Part shown: positions 1 to 9,556 of the stretch, in pieces | Numbering within the stretch: the first letter of the stretch is position 1 | How the letters are laid out: every line of letters starts with the position of its first letter | From: Actinomycetes bacterium | GTDB taxonomy: Bacteria; Actinomycetota; Actinomycetes; Mycobacteriales; Micromonosporaceae | Assembly (NCBI GenBank): GCA_023402505.1 | Contig: JAEYGD010000143.1 | Location: 1-64,000, forward strand | DNA length: 64,000 bases | Direction: 5' to 3' | Made by a program: the position numbers and the translations under genes | The notes under the pieces: model-generated | The model's input: the letters and a program-made list of their open reading frames with translations, nothing else | Database searches by the model: none | Told to the model about the DNA's origin: nothing

Positions 1-750
1 GGCCAGCAGCCCCGGCCGCCGGGCGGCGACCGCCGCCGCCACCCCGGGCAGCACGAGCAGCGCGGCCACCAGCCGCACCGGCTGGGCGAGTTCGTCGTAC
101 GCCTGGCGAACGCGCTGGGAGACGAAGTGCCGGGTGGTGGGAGGCAGGCGCCGGACGTACAGCCCGGCGGGGGCCGCCACGCTGCCGCCGACGGCTCGCA
201 CGGTCCGGATCAGCTCGAGGTTCTCGAAGAGGACGTCGGGGTCGTAGCCACCGGCGGCGAGGAAGACGCTGCGCCGCACCGCGAGGGTTCCGGGGAAGTC
301 CGCGCCGACCGCCCGGTTGAGCAGGATCCGCCCGGTGTCCCAGTAGGCGTGCCAGGGAAGCGGGTCGAAGTAGTTCTGGGGTTGCACCAGGTCCGCCCGT
401 CGCAGGAGACGCCGGACCTCGCGCAGTCCGTCCTCGTCGTAGCGCACGTCGTCGTCGGCGATCACCACGTCCTCGTGCGTGGCCGCCGGCACGCCGGTCA
501 GCACGCCGAGCACCTTGCCGTTGCGGCCGGACCGGCTCGGGTCCGGCGGCAGGTGCCGGACCAGCGGATGCCACCGCCGGTGGTGGCGGGCGAAGACCTC
601 GGGCGGCGACCCGTCCACCACGATCACCTCCACCCGGGCGGCGAGCCAGCGCAGGTATTCGGTCAGCTGCTCCGGGTCGCCGTCGTCCACCCGCCGGATC
701 GGCAGCACGTACGACATCGGCAGCGGTCGCGGCCGGGCGGCGCCGGTCAT
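1..750 (-). CDS. Family 2 glycosyltransferase, 3' end outside window
   Basis: The reading frame stays open for 250 codons from an ATG at 750 to the window edge, so the C-terminus is missing. An early strand rich in hydrophobic residues (VEVIVVDGS) is followed by VVIADDDVRYD, which resembles the nucleotide-sugar and metal-binding aspartates of GT-A family 2 enzymes. The FPGTLAVRR and GGYDPDVLFEN segments fit the acceptor-side part of that fold. A hydrophobic stretch near residues 228-240 may begin a membrane segment. Its ATG overlaps the stop of the upstream methyltransferase, so the two are probably translationally coupled. Donor and acceptor cannot be predicted. Confidence 0.75.
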   Translation of the reverse strand, partial: MTGAARPRPLPMSYVLPIRRVDDGDPEQLTEYLRWLAARVEVIVVDGSPPEVFARHHRRWHPLVRHLPPDPSRSGRNGKVLGVLTGVPAATHEDVVIADDDVRYDEDGLREVRRLLRRADLVQPQNYFDPLPWHAYWDTGRILLNRAVGADFPGTLAVRRSVFLAAGGYDPDVLFENLELIRTVRAVGGSVAAPAGLYVRRLPPTTRHFVSQRVRQAYDELAQPVRLVAALLVLPGVAAAVAARRPGLLA

Positions 751-1550
751 GCCGAAGCCGCCCGGCGGTAGACGCTCACGTGTTCCCGGCTGTCGTCGTC
801 GAACGGCAGGCGCGTCCAACCGGCCCACCGGTGTTCGCGGCGCAGCCCGGCCAGCTCGGCCATCAGGTCCAGCTCCGCCGGCCAGGCGTACCGGTGGTTG
901 GCCGGCAGCAGGTGGACCCCGCCCGCGGTCAGCCGAACCTTGGTGGTGGTCATCTTCTGCTCGGCGGGGTGCAGCAGCGCCGCCTCCAGCAGGACCTCGT
1001 CCTCCGCGACCCGTACCGGGCGCAGCGCCGAGCCGTTGCGGAACGCCGCCGGGTCCGGCACCCAGGCCTCGACCACGAACCGGCCGCCGGGACGCAGGTG
1101 GGCGGCCGCGTTGCGGAAGCACGCCACCTGCGCGGCCTGGTCGGGCAGCGCGAAGACGGTGTTGAAGGCGAGCAGGACCAACGCGAAGTCGCCGGGTACG
1201 CGGGTGTGGGTGAAGTCCCCCACCGCCACGTCGATCCGGTCGCCGCCCGCCTTGCTCCGCAGGCCCGCCACCATGTCGGGAGAGCCCTCGATGCCGGCGA
1301 CCGTCAGGCCGCGTTCGACCAGCGGAAGCGCCAGACGACCGGTGCCGATGCCGAACTCGCAGACCGGACCGCCGTCGGCCAGCTCGGCCAGGAGCTCCAC
1401 GGCGCTGTCCGGAGCCAGGTACGCGTAGGTCTCGTCGTACACCTCGGCCACGTACCGCCCGTAGGCGCTGGGATCAAACGACAACTCTGCCTCCCGCACG
1501 ACGACGGTCCTGCCTGTGCCCGTCCCGTCGCGCCTCGAACGGGCCAGCAC
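747..1550 (-). CDS. Class I SAM-dependent methyltransferase
   Basis: A 267-residue protein with a Rossmann-type methyltransferase core. Motif I reads EFGIGTGRLALPL from about residue 65, followed by an acidic strand end (VAGIEGSP) and VDVAVGDFT-like motif II. The C-terminal half is rich in strands (HRYAWPAELDLM), as in small-molecule methyltransferases. The start at 1550 lies 10 bases after the stop of the iron-containing redox enzyme; in-frame GTG codons around residues 16-18 are alternatives, and the real protein may begin nearer AELSFDPSAY. It sits in a four-gene minus-strand cassette with the redox enzyme and the glycosyltransferase. Substrate unknown. Confidence 0.8.
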   Translation of the reverse strand: MLARSRRDGTGTGRTVVVREAELSFDPSAYGRYVAEVYDETYAYLAPDSAVELLAELADGGPVCEFGIGTGRLALPLVERGLTVAGIEGSPDMVAGLRSKAGGDRIDVAVGDFTHTRVPGDFALVLLAFNTVFALPDQAAQVACFRNAAAHLRPGGRFVVEAWVPDPAAFRNGSALRPVRVAEDEVLLEAALLHPAEQKMTTTKVRLTAGGVHLLPANHRYAWPAELDLMAELAGLRREHRWAGWTRLPFDDDSREHVSVYRRAASA

Positions 1551-1560
1551 CGCGCACGGC

Positions 1561-2673
1561 TCAGCAGGCCAGGCCGGTCATCAGGCTCGCCGGCTCGGAG
1601 CCGGTGGCGCGACGCGGCTCGTCGACGTGCAGGGCGATCGGCGCGCCGCGGCCGCGAGGACGCAGGGAGCTGCGGCCGGCCTGCCAGCTGTCCAGCGTCC
1701 AGGCGGCGAAGAGACGGTCCAGCGCCAGGGCGGCGGAGGCCCCGAAGAGCACGTCGGCGGCGAGGTGCGGCTCGACCCGGACCAGGCCGCCGCACATGTC
1801 GTGCGCGGCGATCTGCTCGTGCACCGCGTCCGCCTCGACGTGCTCGTCGTAGAAGCGGGTGGCCGCCTCGTCGAAACCGAGGCGCCGCAGGCCCCGCCCG
1901 TAGCGACGGTTCGGCAGCGACGAGGTCATCTCGTAGGCGGCGAGGTGCCCGAGCAGCGCCCCGCGCAACCGGCGGTGCAGCCCGAACAGCGACATCAGGT
2001 TGTTGCCCGCCAGGGTCACCGCGGGCACCGCGTCCAGATAGGCCCCGTATCCGGTGTCCAGACCGAGCCGCTCCAGGGTGACGCGGAACAGTTCGGCGTG
2101 CATCCGGTCGAGCCGGCCGCCGCCGTACTCGTCGACCTGGATCTCGACCAGTGCGGCCTTCGCCGGACCGCCCAGCCGAGGCAGGGCCCAACTGTGCGGG
2201 TCCGCCTCCCGAAGGTGGTAGATCGAGCGGTGCATGACGAACTCGCGGAACTGCTCGTGGGTCGCCCGCCGTTGCAGGTACGCGGAGAGCGCCGGGCCGT
2301 CGTCGGCCGCCACCACAGCGCCGAGGGCGGAGGCCATTCGCCCGTCGACGAGCGGGGGCTGCGGGCCGGCGAGCGCGCGCACGGCCGCCTCGAAGACCGC
2401 CTCGGCGCGGCTGCGCAGCGCGATCAGCGACGGCTGCCACTCCCAGCGGTCGTCCACGCCGCGCCAACCACGGTAGTGCAGCTCGTAGCAGAGGAAGAGG
2501 GTGAGCTGGAGGTCCTCGTCGTCGATCGGGTCCACCCCGTCGAACCCGGAGGCCAGGTCCGCGGGTAGGTCGTGCGGGGCGGACGCGAACGCGTCGTGCA
2601 GCGCCGCGGAGACCGGCCCGCGTGGCTGCGGCAACGGCGCCGGACCGTAGCGACGGTCACCAGACTCACCCAT
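1561..2673 (-). CDS. Iron-containing redox enzyme family protein (haem-oxygenase-like fold)
   Basis: A 370-residue all-helical protein beginning MGESGDRRYG; the frame is open further upstream, but that part looks non-coding and would run toward the CDGSH gene. Helical segments with Glu/His pairs (LALFxCYELHYRGW-like near residue 65, IQVDEYGGG, FYDEHVEADAVHEQIAAHDM) match the haem-oxygenase-like di-iron/redox family (Haem_oxygenas_2 type). In related actinomycetes I recall such genes next to CDGSH proteins, as here, which suggests shared redox or iron chemistry. The reaction is not established. Assignment rests on metal-ligand spacing and the neighbourhood. Confidence 0.75.
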   Translation of the reverse strand: MGESGDRRYGPAPLPQPRGPVSAALHDAFASAPHDLPADLASGFDGVDPIDDEDLQLTLFLCYELHYRGWRGVDDRWEWQPSLIALRSRAEAVFEAAVRALAGPQPPLVDGRMASALGAVVAADDGPALSAYLQRRATHEQFREFVMHRSIYHLREADPHSWALPRLGGPAKAALVEIQVDEYGGGRLDRMHAELFRVTLERLGLDTGYGAYLDAVPAVTLAGNNLMSLFGLHRRLRGALLGHLAAYEMTSSLPNRRYGRGLRRLGFDEAATRFYDEHVEADAVHEQIAAHDMCGGLVRVEPHLAADVLFGASAALALDRLFAAWTLDSWQAGRSSLRPRGRGAPIALHVDEPRRATGSEPASLMTGLAC

Positions 2674-2771
2674 ACCGGCCTCCCCGCACAGTCGCCCGGT
2701 TCGTGTCCCCGCTTCCGACCGCCGCAAACCCGGTGCCCGGTGAGGATCGGCGCGGACGCCCCTCGGTGGGT

Positions 2772-2987
2772 TCACCGCGGCTTCGATGTGCCACGATCGG
2801 CGCCGGCCCGGAAGTTGATCAGCTTGTGGGTGCCGTCGCAGAAGGGCTTGATGGCCGACTTCCCGCACCGGCACAGGGCGATCGTCGCCCGGCCCGGCGC
2901 GATGGGCGCGCCGTCCGGTGTGCGTAACTCGAAGTCGCCGCGGACGATCAGCGGTCCGTCCTCGTACGGGGTGATTGTCGACGTCAT
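2772..2987 (-). CDS. CDGSH iron-sulfur domain protein
   Basis: A 71-residue protein starting MTSTITPYED. It is one CDGSH domain: cysteines at 39, 41 and 50 and histidine at 54 (CRC...FCDGTH) form the three-Cys/one-His [2Fe-2S] site. There is no signal peptide or membrane anchor, so it is expected in the cytosol. It probably transfers electrons or clusters, perhaps to the iron-containing redox enzyme encoded 98 bases downstream. The frame is open upstream of the ATG, but the domain begins immediately after this start and its length suits a single-domain member. Confidence 0.9.
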   Translation of the reverse strand: MTSTITPYEDGPLIVRGDFELRTPDGAPIAPGRATIALCRCGKSAIKPFCDGTHKLINFRAGADRGTSKPR

Positions 2988-3130
2988 GCCGCCTGTGGTC
3001 CCCCGGCTACGGCGATCCAAACTGCCGTCGGGCCCGCGCTCCGGTGATCGACCGATCGCGGGTCCGGCCGCTGCTGTCGACCGAAGCCAGGCGACCCATC
3101 CTCCCCTCGGTACGCTGCCCATGCTCGGTG

Positions 3131-6100
3131 TCAATAGAGCTTGCTTCTGCAGATCTCTCGGTAGGGGACGCCCGCGGGCGCGATTTGTCGCCAACGTTCC
3201 TGGCTGAGTGGTGTCTTGACCAGTCCGCAGGCAGGCTCCCAGGGTCCCTTCTTGAAGGACGGCGGCCGGGGTTCGAGTGGCTGGGCCGAGATCATGGTTC
3301 CTGGACCGTCCAGTCCTGAAGGGCCGTGTTCGAGCAGGCCCCACTTGCCGCCGTTGGCGAGAGTGATCCACGAGATGTACTCCCGCTGAGATCGCAGGTA
3401 CGGCTTGTCGCCGTTGGCCGGCAGGTCGTACACCCGGGTCCAAGCCCTCTCGTCGGAGTAGACGAGGTGGTGGCCCGAGAACCAGGCCCCTCTGCCGTCA
3501 TCCAGCACCCCTAGCTCGGTGACCCTCGGTGTCCCGCCCAGGTGCCACAGTCCGACCGCGTAGTCGTCCTTCCTTCTCCGCTCCAACAACACCCAGGACT
3601 GGGTAGCGTCGATGTCGTTCGCGGTGAATTCCGCGGTCTCCGAGGAGATCGGGCGGGCCGGAAGCTTGGCGACCTCCCGTGGTGCTTGCGAGGTGGTCCA
3701 CAGCGTCGTCGTAGACGTCTCGTCGTGGGTGATGAAGGCCCAGTCCCGGGTCAGCGCGATCCAGGGCTCAGGGCCGGCCTCTCCGACCTCGTAGACGCTC
3801 GGCGGGTCCGATCGCAGGTCAACCAGAGCGACGCTGCCGTCGAGCCGGCTGGCGGCGACGACGTGGGCGCTTCCACCCGTGATGACGCCCTTGATGCCGG
3901 CGAGAAACTCCCTTCTCGCGGGCTGTCCAGTGCGCTCGTCGATCAGCCAGCGATCCACGAGTCCCGAAGCGTGAGTCACCGCAAGTGACCCGTCCGGCAG
4001 TTCAACGAGAGCGGTGACGTCCTCGCCGAGGGGGATGTTCCGCCCTTGTGCGTCCTGTTCGTAGAGCGCTGCCAAACCATCGGCCTGGGCGATGGCGACC
4101 CATCCGGGGCCGAGGACAGCATCGTCGATGGCTCGGCTTTCCAGAGCGACATCTCGGCCGGAGCGGAGGACTCGAACCACGAAAACACCGCCGGCCGAGT
4201 ACTGCACAAGCCCAGCTGATCGCAACGGATCGTCCACGAACGAGCCGTCCGGGCTGATCGGCTGCGCGGGACCGGAGCCGTCGAGCGGTCTAGCCTCCAT
4301 GCCGCCTCCGGATCGCTGATAGACGATCCAGCCTCCGGCGGCGTCCAGCAGCGGCATGGTGCGGGTCGGCCCGATCTTGACAGGCGCGGAACGCGGACGA
4401 CGAAGGTCGGAGACGTACGTGAGCCCGTCGGTGCCGTCGTAGGCCATCCAGTTGGCCTTCAGCGACAGCACATAGTCGATGTTGGCCGGCAGCGCGACCG
4501 CTGACAACGGCGCCTTGTCGAAGTCAACCGTCGTGTAGCCGCCGTCGTTCATGAAGAACACCCCGAAGCGGTCGTTGATGTCCTCCACGGCGGCCGGTTG
4601 CTGGGAAATGACGACGGGAGTTGCCCTGCTGGCACTCAGGTCCCAGGCCCGTGTCGGCTGGTCGAACCCGTGGGTGATCGCCCAGTCTCCCACCCGGACA
4701 ACTCTGAGAGAACGCATGCGCGGCACGCCGGCGGCTGTCTGAAGAACAGCGCCCAGCTCGTTCGTCGAACTCGGATCAGAGTCGATCTCGGCGGCGGCGA
4801 TACGTAGCCGCAGAGCGTCCTCGGGTGCGGTTGATTCGAGCGTATCGGCGGCCAGGTTGAGCTCGTGGGCCTGCGCGCTGCGTATCCGTTGGAAGTATTC
4901 GGTGACCTGGTAGCGGACCACCGGAACGGTCAGCGTGCCGATTACCATCGGTACGACGACGCAGGCGACCACCGTGCTGATCCGTGAACGCCAGAGTGCG
5001 GCGCGTTCGGCCCTGGACTGGGCCGCGAGGTCCGGGAACTCCCGGGCCTCTCGAGCCGGTTGTATCCGTCGGCGGATTGTCGGCTGTCCGGCCAGATGCC
5101 GCTGCACCAGGTCGTGGCGGAACTGGTAGGCCGGTCCGACCTGCCGCAGGATTCCGCGCTGGTGGGCGTCGTCGAGGAAATCCATCAACCGCCACGGCAG
5201 GCGTCCCCAAACCGCTAGCCAGGCCCGGGTCACCACGTACGAGGTCCATGGCGAACCTGCACCCAGCAGGACGGAGCCGAAGACGGCCAGGCCGCCAAAG
5301 ACGGCCGGAGCGAGTGACGATCCGCCGGAGTATCCCGAGAAGACGAGCAGGTCCGCATCCACTTGGTGCACGATCGCAAGGCCGGACCCAGCCGAGAGCC
5401 CGGCTGCCAAGGAGATGGTCAGGCAGGTGACGCGGTCGCTGCGTAGGACCGAACGCGGCGAGACAGGCGCCTGATCGTCCAGGGGCGTGGCGAGCCACCG
5501 CCCGATGCCGATCGGAACGCCGATTCCCGCGGTGATGGCCAGGACCGTCCACAGCGCGAGGGGCCCACCACTGGCCAGGACCGTGGCCCACATCTCGGCC
5601 TCGCCGTGCAGGTCGCCGAGGCCGACGAACAACCCGACCAGGGCACCGACAGGAATCGCTAAGGCAAGCCCGGTGGCGATCCCGGATAGCAGCCGGGTCG
5701 GCAACGTGCGCAGGTTCCAGGACGGCCGAGTAGGCAGCGCCTTCCGCCAGGTGCTCAGCACCGTGTTGATCAGGCTGAGCGCGCTGGCCAGGGCCGCGAC
5801 GAAGAGAGCGTCGTACAGCGCCGCGAGCGGGTCTACCGACCCACCGAGGTCGAAGGCTTTGACCGTGTCGGCGACCATCGTGACCGGATTGACCGAAACG
5901 CCGCTCTCAACCCGTCGGAAGACCTCGGCGACAGCGGTAACGAGTATGACGGCGGCGAACGCGTCGCGGGCCGTGGTGGCCACCACGCGACCGACCCGGC
6001 GTAGCCGTCCCAGGTCGCCCACATCGCGCCGGGCCCGGCTGCGGCCCGCGCCGAGGCCCGCGACGATGCCCGCGCCCAGGCCGAGCGCAGCGCCCAACTC

Positions 6101-7465
6101 GGCATTGTCGGCTGCGCTGCCCGGGAACGGCTCGACCAGAGCGCAGCTAAGCGCCCCTACCAGCCCGATCACGAAGGTCACCGTGCCGACGATCACCGCC
6201 GAGGGCACCGCCCGGGGCAGCTCCCACCACGTCAGGGTCGGGCTGAACAGGCGATGTTCGAGGTGGCGGGCCAGGGTGGTGAGCCATCGCTCCGCACCGC
6301 CGGCCTTTTCGCGGCTGCCGTAGGTGCCGACCAGAAACTGGTCGAGCAGGTGGCTCTCGGCCTCGGTCCGCGACGTCAAGTGAATCAGCTCGCCCGGATC
6401 CGTCGCGCCGGGACCGTACGCCGTCCGCGCCAGGGCAATCATCAGCGGCGTCGACAGGGCCTCCGCGAGCCAGCCGCCCGGAGCGGCCCGCATCACCCGC
6501 GTCACCTCGTCCCAGCGGTGGCTGCCCGCCGGTTCTGGACCGGTCAGGAACTCGATCGCGTCCTCGACCGTGACCGGCCTGATCGTCACCTCGGCGGCCA
6601 TCGGTAGACGGCCCACCTCGTTCACGATCTCCTCGTACTGGGCCGCCCGGCACGTCACCACCGTGTTCAGGCCGTTGCGGGTGGCCACGTCACCCAGTTC
6701 GCGCGCCGCCGCCGGGCGCAGCGCCTGCGGCATCTCGTCGAGGCCGTCGAGCACCAGCAGCACTTGGTCATGGTCGACCAGCGCCCGCGCGGCGCCCGGG
6801 CCGTACTTCTGCTCGTTGGCCAGCTCCGGATAGGTGTCGCCGATCCACTCGGCCGCCCAGCTGCGGAGGTCCTGCAGATCGGGACGCCACCCGGCCAGCG
6901 GCAGCAGGACCGGCACCTTCTCCCCCGGCTCGAGCGCGGCCATTGTGAACAGCAACGCCAACGTGCTCTTACCCGAGCCAGGCGCACCCAGAATGAGCAG
7001 CTGCCGGTTGGTCAGCGCGCGAAACTGCCGCACCAATCCGGCCGCCGGCACCCGGTCGGTCGGCTCCAGCAGCTGCCCGTCGGTCAGCGGAGCGGACCGC
7101 TCACCGGCCGGTTGGCCGGTGAGGACCCAGCGCAAGCGCAGCGGCTGGGGATGTTCGAGCCGCCGGGTCGCGATCTCCTGCTCCCACTGCCTGCGGACCC
7201 GATGGCGCAGCACGTCGGCCGCGGTGGTCAGGCGGTCGGCCGGCGTGACCGCAGACGATTGAGCCCGCGCTCCGAAATAGATGGCAACCACCAGAGACAG
7301 GACACCCACGATGGCTGCGGCGACGCTGGCGAGCGAATCGGCGGCGTCGCGCACGTTGGTACGGGCGAAGCCCAAACTCAACAGAAGCGCGGTGAGCGCC
7401 ACCGCCGCAGCGACCCCGCAGACCGTCCACCTAGCCGTCCGGCTCAGCCGTCTGGGGGTACGCAC
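3131..7465 (-). CDS. Membrane-associated NACHT-type NTPase with C-terminal propeller-like region
   Basis: A 1444-residue protein from a GTG. Two hydrophobic helices lie at residues 12-33 and 44-66. The NACHT module has Walker A GAPGSGKST at 160-168 and Walker B VLLVLDGLDE at about 235-244, followed by an Arg-containing sensor region (TCRAAQYEEI). Residues 418-745 contain several hydrophobic segments, likely transmembrane; a further one lies near 828-850. After it, a helical stretch (AADTLESTAPEDALRLRIAAAEID) precedes about 500 residues of repeating strands with W/D-containing blades, consistent with a beta-propeller. This layout occurs in actinomycete signalling NTPases; some bacterial NACHT proteins are antiphage. 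It stands alone, with no effector neighbour. Confidence 0.8.
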   Translation of the reverse strand: MRTPRRLSRTARWTVCGVAAAVALTALLLSLGFARTNVRDAADSLASVAAAIVGVLSLVVAIYFGARAQSSAVTPADRLTTAADVLRHRVRRQWEQEIATRRLEHPQPLRLRWVLTGQPAGERSAPLTDGQLLEPTDRVPAAGLVRQFRALTNRQLLILGAPGSGKSTLALLFTMAALEPGEKVPVLLPLAGWRPDLQDLRSWAAEWIGDTYPELANEQKYGPGAARALVDHDQVLLVLDGLDEMPQALRPAAARELGDVATRNGLNTVVTCRAAQYEEIVNEVGRLPMAAEVTIRPVTVEDAIEFLTGPEPAGSHRWDEVTRVMRAAPGGWLAEALSTPLMIALARTAYGPGATDPGELIHLTSRTEAESHLLDQFLVGTYGSREKAGGAERWLTTLARHLEHRLFSPTLTWWELPRAVPSAVIVGTVTFVIGLVGALSCALVEPFPGSAADNAELGAALGLGAGIVAGLGAGRSRARRDVGDLGRLRRVGRVVATTARDAFAAVILVTAVAEVFRRVESGVSVNPVTMVADTVKAFDLGGSVDPLAALYDALFVAALASALSLINTVLSTWRKALPTRPSWNLRTLPTRLLSGIATGLALAIPVGALVGLFVGLGDLHGEAEMWATVLASGGPLALWTVLAITAGIGVPIGIGRWLATPLDDQAPVSPRSVLRSDRVTCLTISLAAGLSAGSGLAIVHQVDADLLVFSGYSGGSSLAPAVFGGLAVFGSVLLGAGSPWTSYVVTRAWLAVWGRLPWRLMDFLDDAHQRGILRQVGPAYQFRHDLVQRHLAGQPTIRRRIQPAREAREFPDLAAQSRAERAALWRSRISTVVACVVVPMVIGTLTVPVVRYQVTEYFQRIRSAQAHELNLAADTLESTAPEDALRLRIAAAEIDSDPSSTNELGAVLQTAAGVPRMRSLRVVRVGDWAITHGFDQPTRAWDLSASRATPVVISQQPAAVEDINDRFGVFFMNDGGYTTVDFDKAPLSAVALPANIDYVLSLKANWMAYDGTDGLTYVSDLRRPRSAPVKIGPTRTMPLLDAAGGWIVYQRSGGGMEARPLDGSGPAQPISPDGSFVDDPLRSAGLVQYSAGGVFVVRVLRSGRDVALESRAIDDAVLGPGWVAIAQADGLAALYEQDAQGRNIPLGEDVTALVELPDGSLAVTHASGLVDRWLIDERTGQPARREFLAGIKGVITGGSAHVVAASRLDGSVALVDLRSDPPSVYEVGEAGPEPWIALTRDWAFITHDETSTTTLWTTSQAPREVAKLPARPISSETAEFTANDIDATQSWVLLERRRKDDYAVGLWHLGGTPRVTELGVLDDGRGAWFSGHHLVYSDERAWTRVYDLPANGDKPYLRSQREYISWITLANGGKWGLLEHGPSGLDGPGTMISAQPLEPRPPSFKKGPWEPACGLVKTPLSQERWRQIAPAGVPYREICRSKLY

Positions 7466-7869
7466 GCTTCATGATTGCGCAAGAGTGACCGGGTCGCCAC
7501 GGACAAGCACGAGGAAGACCGAAGATCGAGCTGATGCGGCTGAACCTGGCCCGGACGTACACGCTCGCGTCAGCCCATCAGCCGAACGTCTACCGGCTCC
7601 GGCTCCGGCGGGCAGCGTGATCAGCTACGAAAGCGTCGATCCGAGATCCACCGTCGCCGCTCGCAGAGCCCTCATGACCCGACGGAGGCGTCTTCGTTTG
7701 GCCACGCGCTCGAACTCGTCTCCGCCGATCATGTCGTTGCTCCAGCCCTCGTCCGGGTCGTTGAGGCCAGCCGGAGCGAGACCACTCGCAGCCTATAGTC
7801 TGGGATTTTCCTACCGTATTTCGGGACGACGTGGCTACGGTCGCCGCAGCCAATCGAGGAGGTTCGCGC
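7466..7869. other. Intergenic region between divergent genes
   Basis: This 404-base stretch separates the NACHT gene from the plus-strand methyltransferase. Open frames crossing it have no recognisable domain and overlap one another. The only signal I trust is a TATAGT hexamer at 7794-7799, a fair -10 element about 70 bases before the methyltransferase ATG; no good -35 lies 16-18 bases upstream. Confidence 0.5.
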
Positions 7870-8679
7870 ATGCCAGCCGCACCGAACGTGTACACCCACG
7901 GGCATCACGAGTCGGTGCTGCGCTCGCACCGGTGGCGTACCGCGGATAACTCGGCGGCCTATCTACTGCCGCACCTCGTGCCGGGCATGTCGGTGCTCGA
8001 CGTCGGCTGCGGACCGGGCACCATCACCGTCGACCTGGCCACCCGCGTCGCACCCGGACGAGTCACCGCCGTGGAGATCAGCGCTGACGCACTCCAACTC
8101 GCCCGCACGGAGGCCAACTCACGTAGTCAACGCAATATCGACTTCGCGGTCGCCGACGTCCACGCGCTCGACTTCCCCGACGGCGCGTTCGACGTCATCC
8201 ACGCCCACCAGGTGCTTCAGCACGTCGCCGATCCGGTCCGGGCGCTGCGCGAGATGCGCCGGGTTTCCCATCCCGGCGGGATCGTCGCCGCGCGGGACAG
8301 CGACTACGCGGCGTTCACCTGGTTTCCTCGCGTGCCTGCGCTGGACGATTGGCTCGCCCTGTACCAGCAGGCCGCCCGCGCCAACGGAGGCGAGCCGGAC
8401 GCCGGCCGGCGTCTGCTTTCCTGGGCCCACGCCGCCGGGTTCACCGACGTCAGGGCGACGGCGAGCACTTGGTGCTTCGCCACGCCGGAGGATAGGCGGT
8501 GGTGGGGCGGGATGTGGGCCGAGCGGATCCTGAATTCGGACCTGGCCCGACAGTTGCTGGCCTCAGGCGCCGCCACGGCGGAGGACCTACGCCGCATCTC
8601 GGACGGCTGGCTGGAGTGGGCCGCGGCAGCGGACGCCTGGTTCGCCGTTCTGCACGGCGAGATTGTCTGCCGGGCCTGA
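7870..8679 (+). CDS. Class I SAM-dependent methyltransferase (UbiE-like)
   Basis: A 269-residue protein beginning MPAAPNVYTHGHHESVL. An ATG preceded by GAGGAGG decides this start over an in-frame codon 39 bases upstream. Motif I is VLDVGCGPGTITVDLA at about residues 42-57, motif II ends in VEIS, and DVIHAHQVLQHVADP is the typical post-II/III segment of methyltransferase-11 type enzymes. The C-terminus (WWGGMWAERI, DGWLEWAAAADAWFAVLHGEI) matches a common actinomycete subgroup acting on small molecules or quinone-like substrates; the true substrate is unknown. It appears to be monocistronic. Confidence 0.88.
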   Translation: MPAAPNVYTHGHHESVLRSHRWRTADNSAAYLLPHLVPGMSVLDVGCGPGTITVDLATRVAPGRVTAVEISADALQLARTEANSRSQRNIDFAVADVHALDFPDGAFDVIHAHQVLQHVADPVRALREMRRVSHPGGIVAARDSDYAAFTWFPRVPALDDWLALYQQAARANGGEPDAGRRLLSWAHAAGFTDVRATASTWCFATPEDRRWWGGMWAERILNSDLARQLLASGAATAEDLRRISDGWLEWAAAADAWFAVLHGEIVCRA

Positions 8680-8887
8680 AGGAACGACGGCCGCTCGGCA
8701 GATGGCATCCGCCATCAACCCGCTGGCCGTGACGCGGCCACCGACCAGAGCTGAACCCACGGGCAACGAGATCGATCCGAGCGGCCCCCCGGCACGGCAC
8801 CTGCAACGTCCGACTTTAGCCGATGTGCGGGATGCAGCAAAAGATCAAGAGCGTCGGCGGCATGCCCACACGGATGGCTGCCTCGGT

Positions 8888-8893
8888 TACTGT
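8888..8893 (+). promoter_or_regulatory. Possible -10 element of a leaderless gene
   Basis: TACTGT (TAnnnT form) lies seven bases before the chosen GTG of the phosphotransferase gene. No Shine-Dalgarno sequence precedes that GTG. The spacing is what a leaderless actinomycete transcript would show. This is inference from position and motif only. Confidence 0.35.
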
Positions 8894-8899
8894 CGGGGC

Positions 8900-9556
8900 G
8901 TGGTGGATGCAGCCCCTCTGGCATCGGGCCGAGACGCTGACGTCTTCGCCATCGACGATCGGCGTGTCCTTCGCCGCTACCGCGAAGGTGGAGACGTGGC
9001 CGATGAGGCCGCAATCATGTCGTACGTAGCGAGTCTTGGTTTCCCTGTACCCACTGTGTATCAGGCGCGCGGGGCCGATCTCGTCATGGAACGACTGGAC
9101 GGGCGAACCATGCTGTCGGCCCTCATCGCCGGTGAGCTCAATGCCGTTGAAGCGGCCAGCTGTCTGGCAGATCTACATCACCGACTTCACGCGTTGCCAC
9201 CCCGGCTCAGCGAGTACGACGACGCCCGGATCCTGCACCTCGACCTGCACCCAGAAAACGTCATGCTGACGTCACGAGGGCCAGTCGTCATCGACTGGCG
9301 CAACGCCACCGAGGGACCGGCGGACCTCGATGTCGCGCTCTCCGCGGTCATCCTTGCCCAAGTGGCTGTCGAGAAGGAGCATCCCCTGGCTTCGCCGGCC
9401 GCAGCGCTGTTGGATGCCTTCCTCGACTGCGTCGGCCGCAACCTGCTGACCATGCTGGACCGCGCCCTAGCGATACGGCGGAAAGATCCGGCGCTCACCA
9501 CCAGCGAGCGGGAGCGGCTCGACGCCGCTGCTGCCCTCATCATCGGTCACAAATAG
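8900..9556 (+). CDS. Kinase-fold phosphotransferase (APH/choline kinase-like)
   Basis: About 218 residues from a GTG at 8900 (a second GTG follows directly). The preceding open frame has no kinase character. The N-lobe reads PLASGRDADVFAIDDRRVLRRY, with a nucleotide loop and probable Lys-substituting Arg. The catalytic loop HLDLHPENVML carries the Asp and Asn, and VIDWRNA is the DFG-equivalent metal site. This is the pattern of aminoglycoside phosphotransferase and related small-molecule kinases. It is shorter than classical APH enzymes. A resistance role cannot be claimed; a housekeeping or metabolite kinase is equally likely. Confidence 0.8.
   Translation: MVDAAPLASGRDADVFAIDDRRVLRRYREGGDVADEAAIMSYVASLGFPVPTVYQARGADLVMERLDGRTMLSALIAGELNAVEAASCLADLHHRLHALPPRLSEYDDARILHLDLHPENVMLTSRGPVVIDWRNATEGPADLDVALSAVILAQVAVEKEHPLASPAAALLDAFLDCVGRNLLTMLDRALAIRRKDPALTTSERERLDAAAALIIGHK

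Noticed and set aside
1304..2467. A 387-codon minus-strand frame overlapping the methyltransferase and redox genes
   Set aside because: Arg/Pro/Ala-rich translation, out of frame with two recognisable families on the same strand.
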